In this document: positions 36,991-45,594 of the stretch, in pieces
Numbering within the stretch: the first letter of the stretch is position 1
Layout: each line of letters starts with the position of its first letter
Origin: Lewinellaceae bacterium
GTDB taxonomy: Bacteria; Bacteroidota; Bacteroidia; Chitinophagales; Saprospiraceae
Length of the DNA stretch: 64,000 nucleotides
Direction: 5' to 3'
Assembly (NCBI GenBank): GCA_020636445.1
Contig: JACJXV010000013.1
Location: 18,280-82,279, forward strand
The notes under the pieces: model-generated
What the model was told of the DNA's origin: nothing
The model's database searches: none
What the model saw: the letters and a program-made list of their open reading frames with translations, nothing else
Made by a program: the position numbers and the translations under genes

Positions 36991-37863
36991 ATGCTGGAAT
37001 TACCCATCACTGATCGCCAGGACCAACGGGTTCGCAAGCCCGACTGGCTGCGGGTCAAATTACCCATCGGTGAAAATTTCAAGAAAGTACGATCACTGGT
37101 CGATGAGTATAATTTGCATACCATTTGCCAAAGTGGTAGCTGCCCTAATATGGGTGAATGCTGGGGAGCTGGCACGGCTACCTTCATGATTCTGGGGAAT
37201 ACCTGCACGCGTTCCTGCTCTTTCTGTGCAGTCAAAACCGGGCGTCCTACCGAATATGATGCAGATGAACCCCGGCGCGTTGCAGAAGCAATCAAGCTTA
37301 TGGGCGTCAAACATGCCGTAATTACCTCCGTAAATCGCGATGAATTGAAAGATCGGGGTGCCGAAATTTGGTACCAAACCGTTCGGCAGGTTAAAGAAAC
37401 TTCTCCGCAAACGACGATCGAAACGTTGATCCCGGATGTACGGGCCACCTGGTCCGCTCTCGAGACGATGATCTGTGCCGGCCAGGAAGTTGTTTCTCAC
37501 AATATGGAAACCGTAAAGCGGCTGTACCGCAAAGTACGCCCGCAGGCCAAATACGAACGTAGTCTGGAACAAATCCAACGCACTAAAGATTTTGGGAAAC
37601 GCACCAAGTCGGGGATCATGGTTGGCTTGGGAGAGACGCAGGAAGAAGTGTTCGAAATCATGGATGATCTGGTTGCCCACGGTTGTGATGTGCTAACTAT
37701 TGGCCAGTACCTGCAGCCTACTAAAATGCACCTGGCCGTTGAAGAGTTCGTTCATCCGGATACCTTCGCGCTCTACCAGGAGGTCGGCATGCAGAAAGGA
37801 TTCAAGTTCGTCGAAAGTGGGCCCCTGGTCCGCTCATCGTATCATGCTGAACGGCATTTGTAA
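36991..37863 (+). CDS. lipA: Lipoyl synthase
   Basis: 290 residues. A radical-SAM enzyme that inserts two sulfurs into protein-bound octanoyl chains. The auxiliary cluster motif CQSGSCPNMGEC and the radical-SAM motif CTRSCSFCAV are both complete, and the C-terminal RSSYHAERH segment carries the Ser ligand (VRSSYHA) typical of LipA. The length is normal. The start ATG 36991 follows a purine-rich GGAG (36980-36983) 7 bases upstream, which is unusual for this phylum but supports the start. Confidence 0.97.
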   Translation: MLELPITDRQDQRVRKPDWLRVKLPIGENFKKVRSLVDEYNLHTICQSGSCPNMGECWGAGTATFMILGNTCTRSCSFCAVKTGRPTEYDADEPRRVAEAIKLMGVKHAVITSVNRDELKDRGAEIWYQTVRQVKETSPQTTIETLIPDVRATWSALETMICAGQEVVSHNMETVKRLYRKVRPQAKYERSLEQIQRTKDFGKRTKSGIMVGLGETQEEVFEIMDDLVAHGCDVLTIGQYLQPTKMHLAVEEFVHPDTFALYQEVGMQKGFKFVESGPLVRSSYHAERHL

Positions 37864-38079
37864 TTTCTTTTTTAAGGTCGTACTAAACGCTTGTTAAGGC
37901 CCTTCGAATTCAAACAGGAACGGGTCTGCCTGCGCAGGACTATGCTGGGTGTAAACGGTACACACAAGAATACCCTTGCAAGCCCTCAACCGTGGGTCAG
38001 TAGGGGCATATCCCGGTATAGCCGTTAAACTGAAAGCGTTCCGTAGGAAGCAACAACGGCTTCCCGGAAGGCAGCGTTA

Positions 38080-38136
38080 CACCGGTTTGAAGACCGGCCA
38101 TTAGGTTGCGCATGGAATCTGAAGATTCCGACGAAC
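38080..38136 (-). repeat. Double-hairpin element, copy D (reversed)
   Basis: On the minus strand it reads GTTCGTCGGAATCTTCAGAT, then TTCCATGCG and AATGGCCGGTCTTC-AAACCGGT. Both hairpins (GGAATCT/AGATTCC and ACCGGTTT/GACCGGC) are kept. It lies in the roughly 300-base gap between the convergent lipA and alkaline phosphatase genes; nothing else is recognisable there. Confidence 0.7.
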
Positions 38137-38170
38137 AGAGATAGCTGCAACTAGCCGGCATTGAAAGTCC

Positions 38171-39307
38171 TTACCAGCCAAAGGCAGTCCGCATCTTGGT
38201 ATAGATAGCCGTATTTTCGTAGATACCTGCAAAGAGCTCTGCACCAGGACCAAAAGCAAATACGGGGATGAGTGCCGCCGTATGGTAATCGGTGGTAAAG
38301 GCGCCTTCAATCCGGCCCATCCGGGATCCTGGCATAATGGCATAGCCCCCCGTTTCATGGTCGGCAGTAACGATCACCAGGGTTTCGCCATCCTCACGGG
38401 CGAAATCGAGCACTGCACCAATTGCTTTGTCAAAATCGATCATTTCCGTGATAATGTAATCGGAATCTTTGGCATGACCACCCCAATCGATTTGTGAACC
38501 TTCAATCATTAGGAAGAACCCTTTGTTGTCCTGATCAATATTTTGCAGAAACACGGTAGCCATTTTCGCTGCTGGTACCAAATAGTTCCTGCCTTGCGCA
38601 ACGGGGAGGGGCTCACTGTCGGAGGTGAAATACCCAAATCGTTTGCGAAACTGCAGCGTTACATCAGTAATCTCTTTTTTTGTATAATCATTGATGACAT
38701 AGCCCTTACTGGCAAGCTCTTTGGTCAAGTCGCGGCCATCTTCACGGTTAGCGAAATACTTCATTCCGCCTCCGATGAAAATATCAACCGGAGTTTGCAG
38801 AAAATCAGAAGCGATATCCTCCATCGCTCGTCGGGTTTTGGCATGCGCGATAAAGGATGCCGGGGTAGCGTGGGTAATGCTGGAAGTAGACACCAGGCCT
38901 GCACGTAATCCTTGTTTAATGGCATCTTCAAGGATAGTGGGCACGGGCATGGAATCTTTATCAACGCCAATGGCACCGTTATAGGTTTTAACGCCGGCAG
39001 AAAAGGCAGTAGCGCCGGCAGCAGAATCTGTAATGAGATTATTACTAGCGTAAGATTTATGCAAGCCTATTACGGGAAATTTTTCGAGGTTCAGCTGGTT
39101 GTTGTTGGCGTATAACCCCGCGCTGATCTGGGTAAGTCCCATCCCATCACCAATCATAAGAATAATATTGCGCGGATGCTGAATAGGCTTTGCCGCCGGG
39201 GCAGGCATCGGACCTGGACTCAAATCACGGGTGCGTTGGTTACAGGAACTTAGCATAAATAACCCGATCAACAGGATCAAAAACGTGGCAAGGTTGGGAA
39301 ACTTCAT
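38171..39307 (-). CDS. Alkaline phosphatase, lipoprotein form
   Basis: 378 residues. The signal sequence ends in the lipobox LSSC (Cys22), so it is membrane anchored. Family motifs in order are ILMIGDGMG (metal Asp), TDSAAGATAFSAG (nucleophile Ser), THATPASFIAHA, EGSQIDWGGHAKD and TADHETGGYA (metal His), and a late YHTAALIPVFAFGPGA with the last His. It releases phosphate from monoesters outside the cytoplasm. It is shorter than E. coli PhoA (about 450) but normal for Bacteroidota homologues. It starts 21 bases after dprA on the same strand, hence probably co-transcribed. Confidence 0.94.
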   Translation of the reverse strand: MKFPNLATFLILLIGLFMLSSCNQRTRDLSPGPMPAPAAKPIQHPRNIILMIGDGMGLTQISAGLYANNNQLNLEKFPVIGLHKSYASNNLITDSAAGATAFSAGVKTYNGAIGVDKDSMPVPTILEDAIKQGLRAGLVSTSSITHATPASFIAHAKTRRAMEDIASDFLQTPVDIFIGGGMKYFANREDGRDLTKELASKGYVINDYTKKEITDVTLQFRKRFGYFTSDSEPLPVAQGRNYLVPAAKMATVFLQNIDQDNKGFFLMIEGSQIDWGGHAKDSDYIITEMIDFDKAIGAVLDFAREDGETLVIVTADHETGGYAIMPGSRMGRIEGAFTTDYHTAALIPVFAFGPGAELFAGIYENTAIYTKMRTAFGW

Positions 39308-39328
39308 AATAATAGCAATGATGGCTAA

Positions 39329-40411
39329 TTAAGTTCGTCGATATCGCTTTCCAGGGAGAGACTTGATGACTCCTTTTAGCTCCAGGTCAAGTAAGGTAGC
39401 CGCCAGGGCGCTACCTGGTTTACCAACCTGGAGGGCTAAATCGTCAATGCCGCACTCTCCGGTTTGCGGAAGCAAATCTACGATTAATTTTTCAGCCGGG
39501 GTCAATTCCACAAACAACTGTTGCTGGATACCGGTATCATCCCAGCGCAACCCCCGGGCGATGTCTTCTGCAGAGGTAATGAGGGCCGCCATGTTGTCGC
39601 GAATTAAAAGATTGCAGCCCAGTGCAGAAGGGTCATTAAGGCGGCCGGGCACGGCAAACACTTCCCGGTAATAACCGCTGGCCAGCTGGGCTGTTATCAT
39701 AGATCCCCCCCGTTCCCCGGTTTCGACAACCACTAAAGCATCGCACAGCCCAGCAACGATTCGGTTGCGCATGGGGAACTGCTCCTTTTCCGGGGAAGTG
39801 TGCCAGCCATATTCGGTAAGGAGTCCTCCTGATTTGCGGAGGCGACGAGCAGTATCCTGATGGGCTGCCGGATATAAATGGCCCAGGCCATGCCCGAGTA
39901 CAGCTACGGTAGGCATTTGCCGGTCCAGTGCCCGTCGGTGCGCACAAATATCGATGCCAAATGCTAAGCCACTGACAATGAGAGGTTGGTAAGGAGCCAG
40001 GCCGTCGATTAAAGCCTCACAACAGGCGAGTCCGTAAGAACTTGGTTTCCGGGTCCCTACCACCGCAATGCTACGGGAAGGGTTGAGATCAACATTTCCC
40101 TGCAGGTAGAGGACCAGCGGGGCATCGGGTATCTGTTTAAATCGTTCAGGGTACCTGGGATTTCGATAGCTAATGGCTTCTACGCCGGTTTGTTCCAACA
40201 AGGATAATTCAGCTTCAGCTTTCCGCAGTGGTTCCGGGGAACGAATCGCAGCATTAAGTGTTGGTCCAATGCCGGGAATTCGGGAAAGGGCTTGGGCAGA
40301 GGCTGAAAAAACTTGTCTGGCACTACCGCAATAGGAGAGCAATACCCTGCCGGTTTTAGCGCCAACTTTAGGGATTTTTGTTAATGCAAGTTCATATAAG
40401 AGCTCATCCAT
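39329..40411 (-). CDS. dprA: DNA-processing protein DprA
   Basis: 360 residues. It loads RecA onto incoming single-stranded DNA in natural transformation. An N-terminal helix-hairpin-helix-like segment (LSRIPGIGPTLNAAIRS) is followed by the Rossmann-type domain with IAVVGTRKPSSYG, VSGLAFGIDICAHRRAL, PMRNRIVAGLCDALVVVE and GGSMITAQLA, the DprA signature. The C-terminal 60 residues form a winged-helix-like DML1 domain. It stands upstream of alkaline phosphatase with a 21-base gap. No competence genes are adjacent. Confidence 0.95.
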   Translation of the reverse strand: MDELLYELALTKIPKVGAKTGRVLLSYCGSARQVFSASAQALSRIPGIGPTLNAAIRSPEPLRKAEAELSLLEQTGVEAISYRNPRYPERFKQIPDAPLVLYLQGNVDLNPSRSIAVVGTRKPSSYGLACCEALIDGLAPYQPLIVSGLAFGIDICAHRRALDRQMPTVAVLGHGLGHLYPAAHQDTARRLRKSGGLLTEYGWHTSPEKEQFPMRNRIVAGLCDALVVVETGERGGSMITAQLASGYYREVFAVPGRLNDPSALGCNLLIRDNMAALITSAEDIARGLRWDDTGIQQQLFVELTPAEKLIVDLLPQTGECGIDDLALQVGKPGSALAATLLDLELKGVIKSLPGKRYRRT

Positions 40412-40733
40412 GGCATACTAGCAACGGTGGTTAGTAGATATTTTAATACTTTTGTAGAGACATGCTTGCTACCATTGGGATCGGCGAAATCGCAGACCCA
40501 ATAGTTCCACATGCTGTAATTGAAGCAAGGTTGCCGAACCTCTTCGGTGTCAATGGCTGATCCCCGGCGCTGGCGAAGGCAATAATTGCCCCTACGGCGC
40601 GCGGCGGGTTGCTTGGGCAGGATGAAAAGCAGGGTTTTGGAAAATGCCAAAAGCAAGTTTTCGTAGAATACTCGCTTACTGGTATAGACCCAAGATAAGA
40701 CATTATTTTGTTCATAACAATAAAGTTGCGAAG
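40412..40733. other. Intergenic stretch with an interrupted short frame
   Basis: A plus-strand frame from ATG 40462 to TAA at about 40698 is open for 79 codons apart from one TGA after GVNG. TACTTTTG at 40447-40454 fits the -7 consensus just upstream, although no -33 box is visible. The product is unrecognised, and chance openness cannot be excluded. Minus-strand frames here are less convincing. Confidence 0.25.
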
Positions 40734-41255
40734 ATGGCTGCAAAAAAAGGAACCGTACTACCCCGGATGGAGTTTCTGCTCATCGCCTCCTTTTTCCTGG
40801 TTTTTGCTATCTGGGCGATAAGCCGCTGCTCATCGAAGAAATCAGCGTATAGTAAAGAACTGGAGCGGGAGGCAGCTGTAGCCCGTGAGGATAGCCTGCG
40901 TCGCCTGGGGATTAACCCGCAGGATACTGCCAAGGCTTATACCCCAACAGTAGAAATGCCCGCACCGGTTACCGCCGGCTCCGGGACAACCAATCGATCC
41001 ATTCTATACGTCACTATTGATGGTTTGAAAGTGCGGAAAAGCCCAAGCCTAACCGGAGATCTGGTCGAGGAGCTCCGCTTGTTTGATGAAGTTTACTTCC
41101 TGGGTGAAGTTTCTAATTTCAGTGAAGAAATCAACCTCGGTAAAGCAATAGCCAATGAACCCTGGGTCCGTGTTCAAACCAAGAAAGGCAAAGCAGGCTG
41201 GGTGTATGGCGCTGGCGTTCACTATTACAAGCGAAAGAACCCTGATGCTTTATAA
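40734..41255 (+). CDS. Membrane-anchored SH3-like domain protein
   Basis: 173 residues from ATG 40734 (MAAKKGTVLPRMEFLLIASF); the frame extends upstream without a good start. One transmembrane segment (12-30) is followed by a charged helix (SKELEREAAVAREDSLRRLG) and a bacterial SH3b domain (about 85-165: VTIDGLKVRKSPSLTGDLVE, WVRVQTKKGKAGWVYG). SH3b domains often bind cell wall peptides or proteins, so a wall-sensing or scaffold role outside the membrane is inferred. It converges with the glucosaminidase gene 28 bases away. Confidence 0.85.
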   Translation: MAAKKGTVLPRMEFLLIASFFLVFAIWAISRCSSKKSAYSKELEREAAVAREDSLRRLGINPQDTAKAYTPTVEMPAPVTAGSGTTNRSILYVTIDGLKVRKSPSLTGDLVEELRLFDEVYFLGEVSNFSEEINLGKAIANEPWVRVQTKKGKAGWVYGAGVHYYKRKNPDAL

Positions 41256-41283
41256 TCCCGTCTGCGGTTGGGGGCAATTCCTG

Positions 41284-42030
41284 TTAGAGATCATCCCAAC
41301 GAGCGAGCTTATAATCACGGATTAATTTGACGACTTGCTTTGCATATCCTTTTTCGCCAGGATACCCGGTTTCCTCCATTCCTTTGGCCCAGGCCTGGTA
41401 GTTTTTGGCGCCAAGTTGTCGAAGCTTAGAAAAGTGCCCTGTCGTCAGGAAGTAACTGTGGTCGCGAAAACTCATCCATGCGGACTCGTACTGGCGATAA
41501 CATTCCTTGCCTTGGTTTAGGGTAGGGCCCTGCCAATCGGTAGTACAACGCAATTGGAAAAAGTTATTACCATCCTGGGCTAAATCACTTTGCCCGCCCT
41601 GGCTAAGTAATAAGGCATTTGCCAGAATGAGGGAAGCAGGGATACCAAATTTATCCCGCTCGGCTACAGCCACTTTGGCAAACCGTTGGATAAAAGCTTC
41701 CCGGGTAGCTTCATTCACTTCCTGTAAAGCACTTAGGGCTGAACTTAGTGGCTGTGTGGGGTCAGTAGTAAAGGGCTGTAGTTCAAATCGATCAACCGGC
41801 ATCTCAGAGGATGCTTCAGAAAAGGCTTTGCTCCGTTTATTGTCGGTGTACCGCTCTGACTTGGTGGGGATATTGACGGGGATTTCCTGAGGGCCACTAT
41901 CGGGAATGGCCGCTGGCGTGTTCAGGTTGATGTTAAAACTTAAATCCTTTTTCATCGCCAGAAATAATAGCAACAGGGCGATGCCGATTTTGAGCCAGTT
42001 CTTACGAGTGTAGTCCAGTACTTTTTGCAT
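41284..42030 (-). CDS. Glucosaminidase-family peptidoglycan hydrolase
   Basis: 248 residues from ATG 42030 (MQKVLDYTRKNWLKIGIALL); the longer frame to 42126 is AT-rich and unlikely. One membrane anchor (about 12-25) precedes a 60-residue linker and a glucosaminidase domain (about 105-245) with VAVAERDKFGIPASLILANA, LAQDGNNFFQLRC, YESAWMSFRDHSYFLT and YAKQVVKLIRDYKL. The Glu in VAVAER aligns with the catalytic acid of the Flagellar-FlgJ/LytG type. It cleaves glycan strands during wall turnover. The metB-like gene upstream ends in a terminator, so this gene has its own promoter, which I could not locate. Confidence 0.9.
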   Translation of the reverse strand: MQKVLDYTRKNWLKIGIALLLLFLAMKKDLSFNINLNTPAAIPDSGPQEIPVNIPTKSERYTDNKRSKAFSEASSEMPVDRFELQPFTTDPTQPLSSALSALQEVNEATREAFIQRFAKVAVAERDKFGIPASLILANALLLSQGGQSDLAQDGNNFFQLRCTTDWQGPTLNQGKECYRQYESAWMSFRDHSYFLTTGHFSKLRQLGAKNYQAWAKGMEETGYPGEKGYAKQVVKLIRDYKLARWDDL

Positions 42031-42159
42031 TATTTCCTGGTTTTTGTGGCAATTGAATAACAGTGTTAACGATGAATTAGCTTGAACCGCCAAGCTGAGT
42101 AACAACAACAATTCAAAAATAAACAAAAAGTTTGTTTAAAACAAAAATAAAATAAATGT

Positions 42160-42216
42160 TTTAAAATAAAGAGCCCTTCCGCATATCAACACATGAAGGT
42201 GCGGAAGCGGAAGGGC
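42160..42216 (-). terminator. Terminator of the gamma-synthase gene
   Basis: On the minus strand GCCCTTCCGC (42216-42207) pairs with GCGGAAGGGC (42182-42173), followed by TCTTTATTTT. Loop 24 bases. Confidence 0.8.
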
Positions 42217-42268
42217 TTTGGGGTACAGGAAAAGAACTACCCGCGAACTAGTACCGGCAGTACTTGAT

Positions 42269-43420
42269 TTAGGCAGGCAATTTCTCCAGGGCCTGCGCTA
42301 AATCCGCAATAAGGTCGTCCACATCTTCGATGCCCACGCTGAGGCGGGTCAATGAATCGGTCAGCCCTACTTTCAGTCGTTCTTCCCGGGGAATAGAGGC
42401 GTGTGTCATGGTAGCCGGATGACCAATGAGCGATTCTACACCTCCCAAGGATTCTGCCAGTGTAAACAAATGGGTGTTGGCCAGCATGTGGGTAGCGAAT
42501 TCCAGGGTGTCAGTATGAAGCGTAAAGGAAACCATTGCACCGAACAAGCGCATCTGGCGCTTGGCGACTTCGTGCCCGGGATGATCCGCAAACCCTGGGT
42601 AATAAACGTGCTTTACTTTGGGATGCTGGCGCAGGAAATCAGCAATTTTAACGGCATTTTGACAGGCGCGTTCAACCCGCAGGTGCAGGGTTTTGATGCC
42701 GCGCAGGAGGAGGAAACAATCCTGAGGCCCCGGAACTGCCCCTACGGCATTTTGCAGAAACCGGAGTTGTGTTGCCATCCCTTCGTCATTGGTAATAACG
42801 GCCCCATGAACAACATCTGAATGGCCACCGATGTATTTGGTTGCCGAATGCAGTACCAGATCGGCACCCAGGTCAAGGGGGTTTTGTAAGTAGGGCGAAG
42901 CAAAAGTGTTGTCAACACAGGTAATGATCCCATGTTGGCGGGCCAGGGAACACAACGCCTGGATGTCGACGATGTTGAGCATGGGGTTCGTCGGCGTCTC
43001 GATCCACAATAAGCGGGTTTGCGGAGTAAAATGAGTGGCGACGGCTGCAGGATTGGTCATGTCCACAAATAAGCTTTTGATCCCATAGCGTCCGTGGACT
43101 TTGGTAAGTTGCCGGTAGGAACCCCCGTATAAATCATTGCTGGCAATAACTTCCTCCCCCGGTTGGAACAGGCGAATGACACTGTCCATGGCTGCTAAGC
43201 CACTGCTGAAGCAAATGGCGAACTGGCCATTTTCAAGCGCAGCGAGGTTTTTTTCCAGTACACTGCGGGTGGGGTTTTGGGTTCGGGCGTATTCATATCC
43301 GTGGTGTACGCCGGGAGATTCCTGAGCATAGGTAGATGTTTGATAGATCGGTGTCATCACGGCACCTGTACTTGGGTCCGGTTCAATACCGGCATGGATT
43401 GCTTTGGTTCCAAATTTCAT
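42269..43420 (-). CDS. Cystathionine gamma-synthase / Cys-Met metabolism PLP enzyme
   Basis: 383 residues. A gamma-family trans-sulfuration enzyme. PLP-binding features are YGGSYRQL, ETPTNPMLNIVDI, CVDNTFASPYLQNPL and the Schiff-base Lys in SATKYIGGHSDVVHG; the C-terminus has TLAESLGGVESLIGHPATMTH and RLSVGIEDVDDL. Motifs do not separate gamma-synthase, gamma-lyase and O-acetylhomoserine sulfhydrylase reliably, so a symbol is withheld. The length and HATMTH-like end fit MetB/MetC-type enzymes. It is monocistronic, with a terminator on its 3' side and the HU terminator on its 5' side. Confidence 0.93.
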   Translation of the reverse strand: MKFGTKAIHAGIEPDPSTGAVMTPIYQTSTYAQESPGVHHGYEYARTQNPTRSVLEKNLAALENGQFAICFSSGLAAMDSVIRLFQPGEEVIASNDLYGGSYRQLTKVHGRYGIKSLFVDMTNPAAVATHFTPQTRLLWIETPTNPMLNIVDIQALCSLARQHGIITCVDNTFASPYLQNPLDLGADLVLHSATKYIGGHSDVVHGAVITNDEGMATQLRFLQNAVGAVPGPQDCFLLLRGIKTLHLRVERACQNAVKIADFLRQHPKVKHVYYPGFADHPGHEVAKRQMRLFGAMVSFTLHTDTLEFATHMLANTHLFTLAESLGGVESLIGHPATMTHASIPREERLKVGLTDSLTRLSVGIEDVDDLIADLAQALEKLPA

Positions 43421-43499
43421 GGCTGGTCAGGATATTAAGGTTGACAAGAAAGAATCAGTGGGCAATGCTGCGCTATGTGCGTCCTGAAACGACAATGAG

Positions 43500-43535
43500 A
43501 AAGGGCAACCCAGAAATTTTCTGAATTGCCCTTTT
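43500..43535 (-). terminator. Terminator of the HU gene
   Basis: AAGGGCAA (43501-43508) and TTGCCCTT (43526-43533) pair, with an inner CAGAAA/TTTCTG extension. T-rich bases on both outer sides make it usable in either direction; it lies 42 bases beyond the HU stop codon. Confidence 0.8.
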
Positions 43536-43575
43536 CAGGCTAATGCCCCATTTTTTTATTGGTAGCAGGCCCCTG

Positions 43576-43848
43576 TTAGTTAACAGAGTCAGTCAGCTCC
43601 TTACCGGGTTTGAACTTAATGACGTTTTTGGCGTCAATCTTGATCGTTTTTCCGGTTTGTGGGTTACGGCCAGTCCGTGCATCACGACGAGAAACGGAGA
43701 AGGTACCGAAGCCGATGAGGGTAACTTTTCCACCAGCTTTCAGCTCGTGAGAAATGCCATCCAGTACAGCGCTGAGCGCCGATGTAGCTTGGGCTTTAGT
43801 AATCGATGCACTTTCGGCAATCATGTTGATCAGATCTCCCTTATTCAT
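43576..43848 (-). CDS. HU-family DNA-binding protein
   Basis: 90 residues from ATG 43848 (MNKGDLINMIAESASITKAQ); the long frame up to 44121 covers the promoter and is not coding. It has the HU fold: two helices, then VTLIGFGTFSVSRRDARTGR with the PQTGKTIKI arm that kinks DNA (Pro in NPQTG) and NVIKFKPGKEL at the end. It compacts and bends chromosomal DNA as a dimer. The promoter consensus (43878-43908) is excellent, in keeping with high expression. Own terminator follows. Confidence 0.96.
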   Translation of the reverse strand: MNKGDLINMIAESASITKAQATSALSAVLDGISHELKAGGKVTLIGFGTFSVSRRDARTGRNPQTGKTIKIDAKNVIKFKPGKELTDSVN

Positions 43849-43877
43849 TGGAAAGCTTTTTAATGAATTAAACTGCC

Positions 43878-43908
43878 CAAATTTAGGCGCTTGGTTTATT
43901 TTTACCAA
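43878..43908 (-). promoter_or_regulatory. Bacteroidota-type promoter of the HU gene
   Basis: On the minus strand TTG (43908-43906), a 20-base spacer and TAAATTTG (43885-43878) match the -33/-7 consensus. The -7 box ends 29 bases before the HU ATG. Confidence 0.75.
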
Positions 43909-44121
43909 GTTATTAGGAATAAAAAACGGCGAAATACCAGAATTTACAGGCCTTTTCGACGTTTTACATGGGTGGACAAGTTGTTTGTGAAAACTTTCTG
44001 GCAACAAATACTCAAATTCAGCAGATTCCCAATTGTTAATTTTCGCAAACGTGCAGATTTCGAGTTTCCATGGCCAGATTTTTAAATTATCCGATAAGTT
44101 CAAATGATGAATACGCAGCAA

Positions 44122-44307
44122 ATGAAAAAATGGATTATAGGTGTAGGGTTTATACTTGGTTTATTTGTCCTGGGAAGCCTGGGAAGTTCCTGTAGCCGAA
44201 AAACAGGCTGCCCAGCCCAAGAGGTGCATACAGAGCTAAATAAAAAAGGAATGCCCAGTAAGCCAGCTAAGAGCCGGCTGTTCCCCAAGAAAAAACCACG
44301 GAACTAA
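44122..44307 (+). CDS. Small lipoprotein-like protein
   Basis: 61 residues from ATG 44122 (MKKWIIGVGFILGLFVLGSL); ATGs at 44104 and 44107 are also possible. The leader ends in LGSSC (Cys24), a relaxed lipobox, and the mature part is a basic tail (GCPAQEVHTELNKKGMPSKP, then RLFPKKKPRN). Short proteins of this build, with 'KTGCPA' and a 'LFPKK' end, seem to recur in Bacteroidota, from memory. Function unknown. It is divergent from HU and its stop lies 3 bases from the convergent permease stop. Confidence 0.65.
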   Translation: MKKWIIGVGFILGLFVLGSLGSSCSRKTGCPAQEVHTELNKKGMPSKPAKSRLFPKKKPRN

Positions 44308-44310
44308 GGG

Positions 44311-45591
44311 CTAAAGATTGCTCACCCTCGTTTTGGGATTCAGGGCTTCGGTAAGTGTATCTCCCAATAGGTTGAATACGGTTACCGTAATAAAAATAGC
44401 TAACCCCGGAAATGTCGCTAGCCACCAGGCTTTAGGGCTTTCGCGTACTTGCTGGAGCATGGAACCCCAGGTTACGGAATCCGGCGGCAGCCCAATCCCC
44501 AAAAAACTCAAGTAGGCTTCAACCAAAACAGCACCCGCTACGCCAAAAGCGAGGGTAACCAACACCGGAGGCAGGGCATTGGGCAGGGCATGCCGCCAAA
44601 TGATGCGGGCATGAGAAAAACCTAAACCCCGAGCTGCTTCCAGAAATGTGGCCTGGCGCAGGCGTAACAATTCTGCCCGGACAAAGCGGGCAATGCTCGT
44701 CCATCGGATGAGCCCTATTATAACCATCACCAGGAATATCGATGGCCGCCGAACGAGGGAAACTACCGCCAAGATGAGCAATAGGGCTGGGATAGCTTCC
44801 AATAATTCGATCAGCCGCTGAATTAGCTGGTCGAGAGGAATGACTAATGAGCGCCGCCCAACACCCCGTCGCTGGAAGAATCGTCCCGCTCCGATACCCG
44901 TCAGCATGATCATAATCCCGGCAAGGATACTCCAGGATTTGGCTCCGGCAGGGAAGACATGCCAAAGGGTGGTACCATAAAACAAACTTGTAGGGATACT
45001 AATCAACAACGCAATAACCATGGCCCGGCTCAGCTGAAATCGCTGATCGCCAAAATATCCGGCAAGTGCACCGAGAAATAATCCCACCAGGGCCGCTACC
45101 GCCATGGCGACCAACCCAATCAGCAGTGCTGTACGGGCACCACTAATTAACCCTGCAGCGACGTCACGACCGAGGCGATCGGTGCCCAGCCAGTGGCGCT
45201 CCCAGGGGGTGTCGAGACGCTGGCGGCCACCCGGACTACGCAATCCCAGGTTGCGGCGGTCGATTTGCCGAGGACCGTAAGGAATAGGCGTGCGTACTAC
45301 TTTTTCATAGGGTAAATCCCGCCAATCCGGACGGGCAAGGTCTGCGGGCCATTGATACCACCCCTGACGAGCGGCAAAATCCTGAACAATGGGCCAGTAG
45401 GATTTTCCTGCGATACGACAATATAACGGCTTATCATTCGCTAAAAAATCGCCAAAAATACTCAGGAATACCAGCACCAGCAGAACCCTTAGCGACCAGC
45501 GGCTGAGGCGTCGTTGTTGCACTTGCTGCCAAACCTGGGTTTTCCAGCCTGGAGCAGGTCCTGTATCCGGAGATGGGGTGAATTCGCTCAT
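44311..45591 (-). CDS. Oligopeptide-type ABC permease, DppC/OppC-like
   Basis: 426 residues. One N-terminal membrane segment (about 33-50), a long exoplasmic region (55-150, with WLGTDRLGRDV at about 135-145, the usual DppC motif), then about five membrane segments. The cytoplasmic EAA loop EAARGLGFSHARIIWRHALP is intact and contacts the ATPase. It is about 120 residues longer than typical OppC because of inserted loops. With the following DppB-like permease (3-base gap) and the solute-binding lipoprotein it forms an importer operon, but no ATPase genes lie within the window. It is the last gene of the unit. Confidence 0.92.
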   Translation of the reverse strand: MSEFTPSPDTGPAPGWKTQVWQQVQQRRLSRWSLRVLLVLVFLSIFGDFLANDKPLYCRIAGKSYWPIVQDFAARQGWYQWPADLARPDWRDLPYEKVVRTPIPYGPRQIDRRNLGLRSPGGRQRLDTPWERHWLGTDRLGRDVAAGLISGARTALLIGLVAMAVAALVGLFLGALAGYFGDQRFQLSRAMVIALLISIPTSLFYGTTLWHVFPAGAKSWSILAGIMIMLTGIGAGRFFQRRGVGRRSLVIPLDQLIQRLIELLEAIPALLLILAVVSLVRRPSIFLVMVIIGLIRWTSIARFVRAELLRLRQATFLEAARGLGFSHARIIWRHALPNALPPVLVTLAFGVAGAVLVEAYLSFLGIGLPPDSVTWGSMLQQVRESPKAWWLATFPGLAIFITVTVFNLLGDTLTEALNPKTRVSNL

Positions 45592-45594
45592 CTC

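Noticed and set aside
43849..44121. Long N-terminal extension of the HU frame
   Set aside because: It covers the consensus promoter, and HU is normally 90 residues starting MNKGDL.
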